Source: JAQVWU01 sp964628455 | GTDB lineage: Bacteria; Bacillota; Clostridia; Oscillospirales; CAG-272 | NCBI GenBank assembly: GCA_964628455.1 | Contig: CAZVPD010000181.1 | Span: 1-6,990, forward strand | DNA: 6,990 bases | Direction: 5' to 3' | Part shown: in pieces, positions 5,745 through 6,990 of the stretch | How positions within the stretch are numbered: the first letter of the stretch is position 1 | Layout: every line of letters begins with the position of its first letter | Notes under the pieces: generated by a model | What the model saw: only the letters and a program-made list of their open reading frames with translations | Databases searched by the model: none | Told to the model about the DNA's origin: nothing | Program-made: the position numbers and the translations under genes

Positions 5745-6990
5745 ATGAAAAAAAATATTCACGCCTATATTACACCCTTTATTCTGCTGTTTACCTTGCC
5801 CGGCATTTTGTTTGCAGGTTCCTGCGCAGACACCGGAGCTGAAATAACACCCTCATCCTCGGAAACGGAGACCGCAGCAGCACAGGAAACCGCCGACGAA
5901 ACCGACATCATGGATGGTCTCGAAACCATCGTTCCGGAGGGCATGACTTTCACCGTATTATCTACCAATATCAACGGCTGGAACAACCATTACGACGAGG
6001 AACTAAAGGGTGATATCGTCAATGACACCATTTGGAAAAGGGATATACTCGCCGAACAACGCCTTAACGTAAATATCGAAAACGAAATTATATCGGATAT
6101 GACCGCCGCAAAAGTTATTAAGTCGGTGCAGGCAGACGACTATATCTGCGATATGTTCTACTTCGCCTTTACAAGCGAATTAAGCTCGCTTCTAAAAGCA
6201 GACTGCCTATATAATCTCAATGAAATTCCTCATCTGGAACTGACAGGCGCATGGTGGAACGCTTCGGTTGCCGAAATTATGACCATCGCCGGCACGCAGA
6301 GATATTCTTCGGGACCGATTTCACCGCTGTACCTGAAGTCACCTATCGTTATGGTTTTTAATAAAAATCTGGCAGCCGATTATGCTCTCGATGACATTTA
6401 CGGCATCATACGGAACGGCAGATGGACGATGGATACAATGGCGGAAATGATGGTAAAAGTATCTGCCGACCTTGACGGCGACGGGGTTATCAGTATGGAA
6501 AACGACCGGTTCGGACTCTCTCTGGAAGGCACACTGGCAAACGCGCTTTATACAGCCGCAGGATTCAAAGAAATTATATCTGATACCGGCGGAGGTTGGA
6601 CATCAGCCATGAATGAAGCTGACTCCGTAAATTTCATTGAGAAATGCGCGCAAATACTCTCTGACAAAAATATCGTATATATTCGTCCGGACGGTAACAC
6701 GGTAGAACACGCTGAAATTTTCATGGACGGAAGGTCTCTGTTCTCCGACTTCACTCTGGCCGGCGTTCTTATATACTTCAGAGACATGAAAGATGACTAC
6801 GGTATTATTCCCGTCCCGAAATACACAGAGGCACAGGAACAATATAAAACGACCTGCAACACCTGGCTTTTCAACGGTATAGCCGTTCCGTCCAATATCA
6901 CCGACAGCGAATCGGTCGGTCTTGTCATGGAAACCATGGCGCGTTATTCCTATACGGAACTGATCCCGGCCGTCTGCGAGATCACGATGG
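5745..6990 (+). CDS. Extracellular solute-binding lipoprotein, ABC sugar-transporter type (SBP3; 3' end cut off)
   Basis: The frame stays open from ATG 5745 to the window edge (415 codons), so the C-terminus is missing. AAGGAG (5731-5736) lies 8 nt before the start. The signal peptide is MKKNIH plus a hydrophobic stretch (8-24) ending at AGS-Cys27, a somewhat relaxed lipobox, then a Ser/Thr/Glu/Ala linker (28-55). Family landmarks are NDTIWKRD (93-100, with Asp where its paralogs have Asn), AWWN (169-172), MVFNKNL (203-209), a loop D242-x-D244-x-D246-G followed by NDRFG that is one residue longer than in SBP1 and SBP2, and GIIPVPKY (353-360). It should bind a sugar or oligosaccharide at the cell surface; ligand unknown. 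It is the most divergent of the three and is transcribed away from the SBP2 operon under its own promoter, so it may have a different ligand or inducer. Further transport or hydrolase genes could follow to the right. Confidence 0.9.
   Translation, partial: MKKNIHAYITPFILLFTLPGILFAGSCADTGAEITPSSSETETAAAQETADETDIMDGLETIVPEGMTFTVLSTNINGWNNHYDEELKGDIVNDTIWKRDILAEQRLNVNIENEIISDMTAAKVIKSVQADDYICDMFYFAFTSELSSLLKADCLYNLNEIPHLELTGAWWNASVAEIMTIAGTQRYSSGPISPLYLKSPIVMVFNKNLAADYALDDIYGIIRNGRWTMDTMAEMMVKVSADLDGDGVISMENDRFGLSLEGTLANALYTAAGFKEIISDTGGGWTSAMNEADSVNFIEKCAQILSDKNIVYIRPDGNTVEHAEIFMDGRSLFSDFTLAGVLIYFRDMKDDYGIIPVPKYTEAQEQYKTTCNTWLFNGIAVPSNITDSESVGLVMETMARYSYTELIPAVCEITM

Overview
The window looks like a carbohydrate-uptake and glycan-processing locus from a Gram-positive, strictly anaerobic Bacillota (Clostridia-type) bacterium. 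I infer this from three Sec-exported lipoproteins of the extracellular sugar-binding protein class with Thr/Glu/Ala-rich linkers after the lipidation cysteine, strong Shine-Dalgarno sequences about 7-8 nt before each start, sigma70/SigA-type promoters and intermediate G+C. The exact lineage (an uncultured Oscillospirales- or Christensenellales-like gut, rumen or digester organism would fit) is a guess.

Layout. Three genes run on the minus strand in the order SBP2 (5371->3881), a glycoside hydrolase family 38-like enzyme (3787->1172) and SBP1 (1110->beyond base 1, 3' end missing). The gaps are 93 and 61 bases, with no convincing rho-independent terminator, so they are probably one operon. A third solute-binding lipoprotein, SBP3, starts at 5745 on the plus strand and runs off the right edge. 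The 373-base region 5372-5744 between SBP2 and SBP3 carries back-to-back promoter candidates, dyads that overlap the SBP3 promoter, and a leader of about 170 nt for SBP2.

How the genes may work together (inference). SBP2, SBP1 and possibly SBP3 would capture oligosaccharides at the cell surface and hand them to ABC permeases, none of which are encoded here. The GH38-like enzyme has no signal peptide and would trim the imported glycan, plausibly an alpha-mannoside, in the cytoplasm. The three binding proteins are divergent paralogs sharing an N-terminal NDA-x-x-x-RN-like motif, an aromatic-Trp-Asn/Asp motif and a dockerin/EF-hand-like calcium loop.

I found no RNA genes, CRISPR arrays, insertion sequences or defence genes. 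The less ordinary points are the altered active-site motifs of the GH38-like enzyme, tandem hairpins between SBP2 and the hydrolase, a 14-bp sequence repeated exactly in both main intergenic regions, and the dyad-rich SBP3 promoter.
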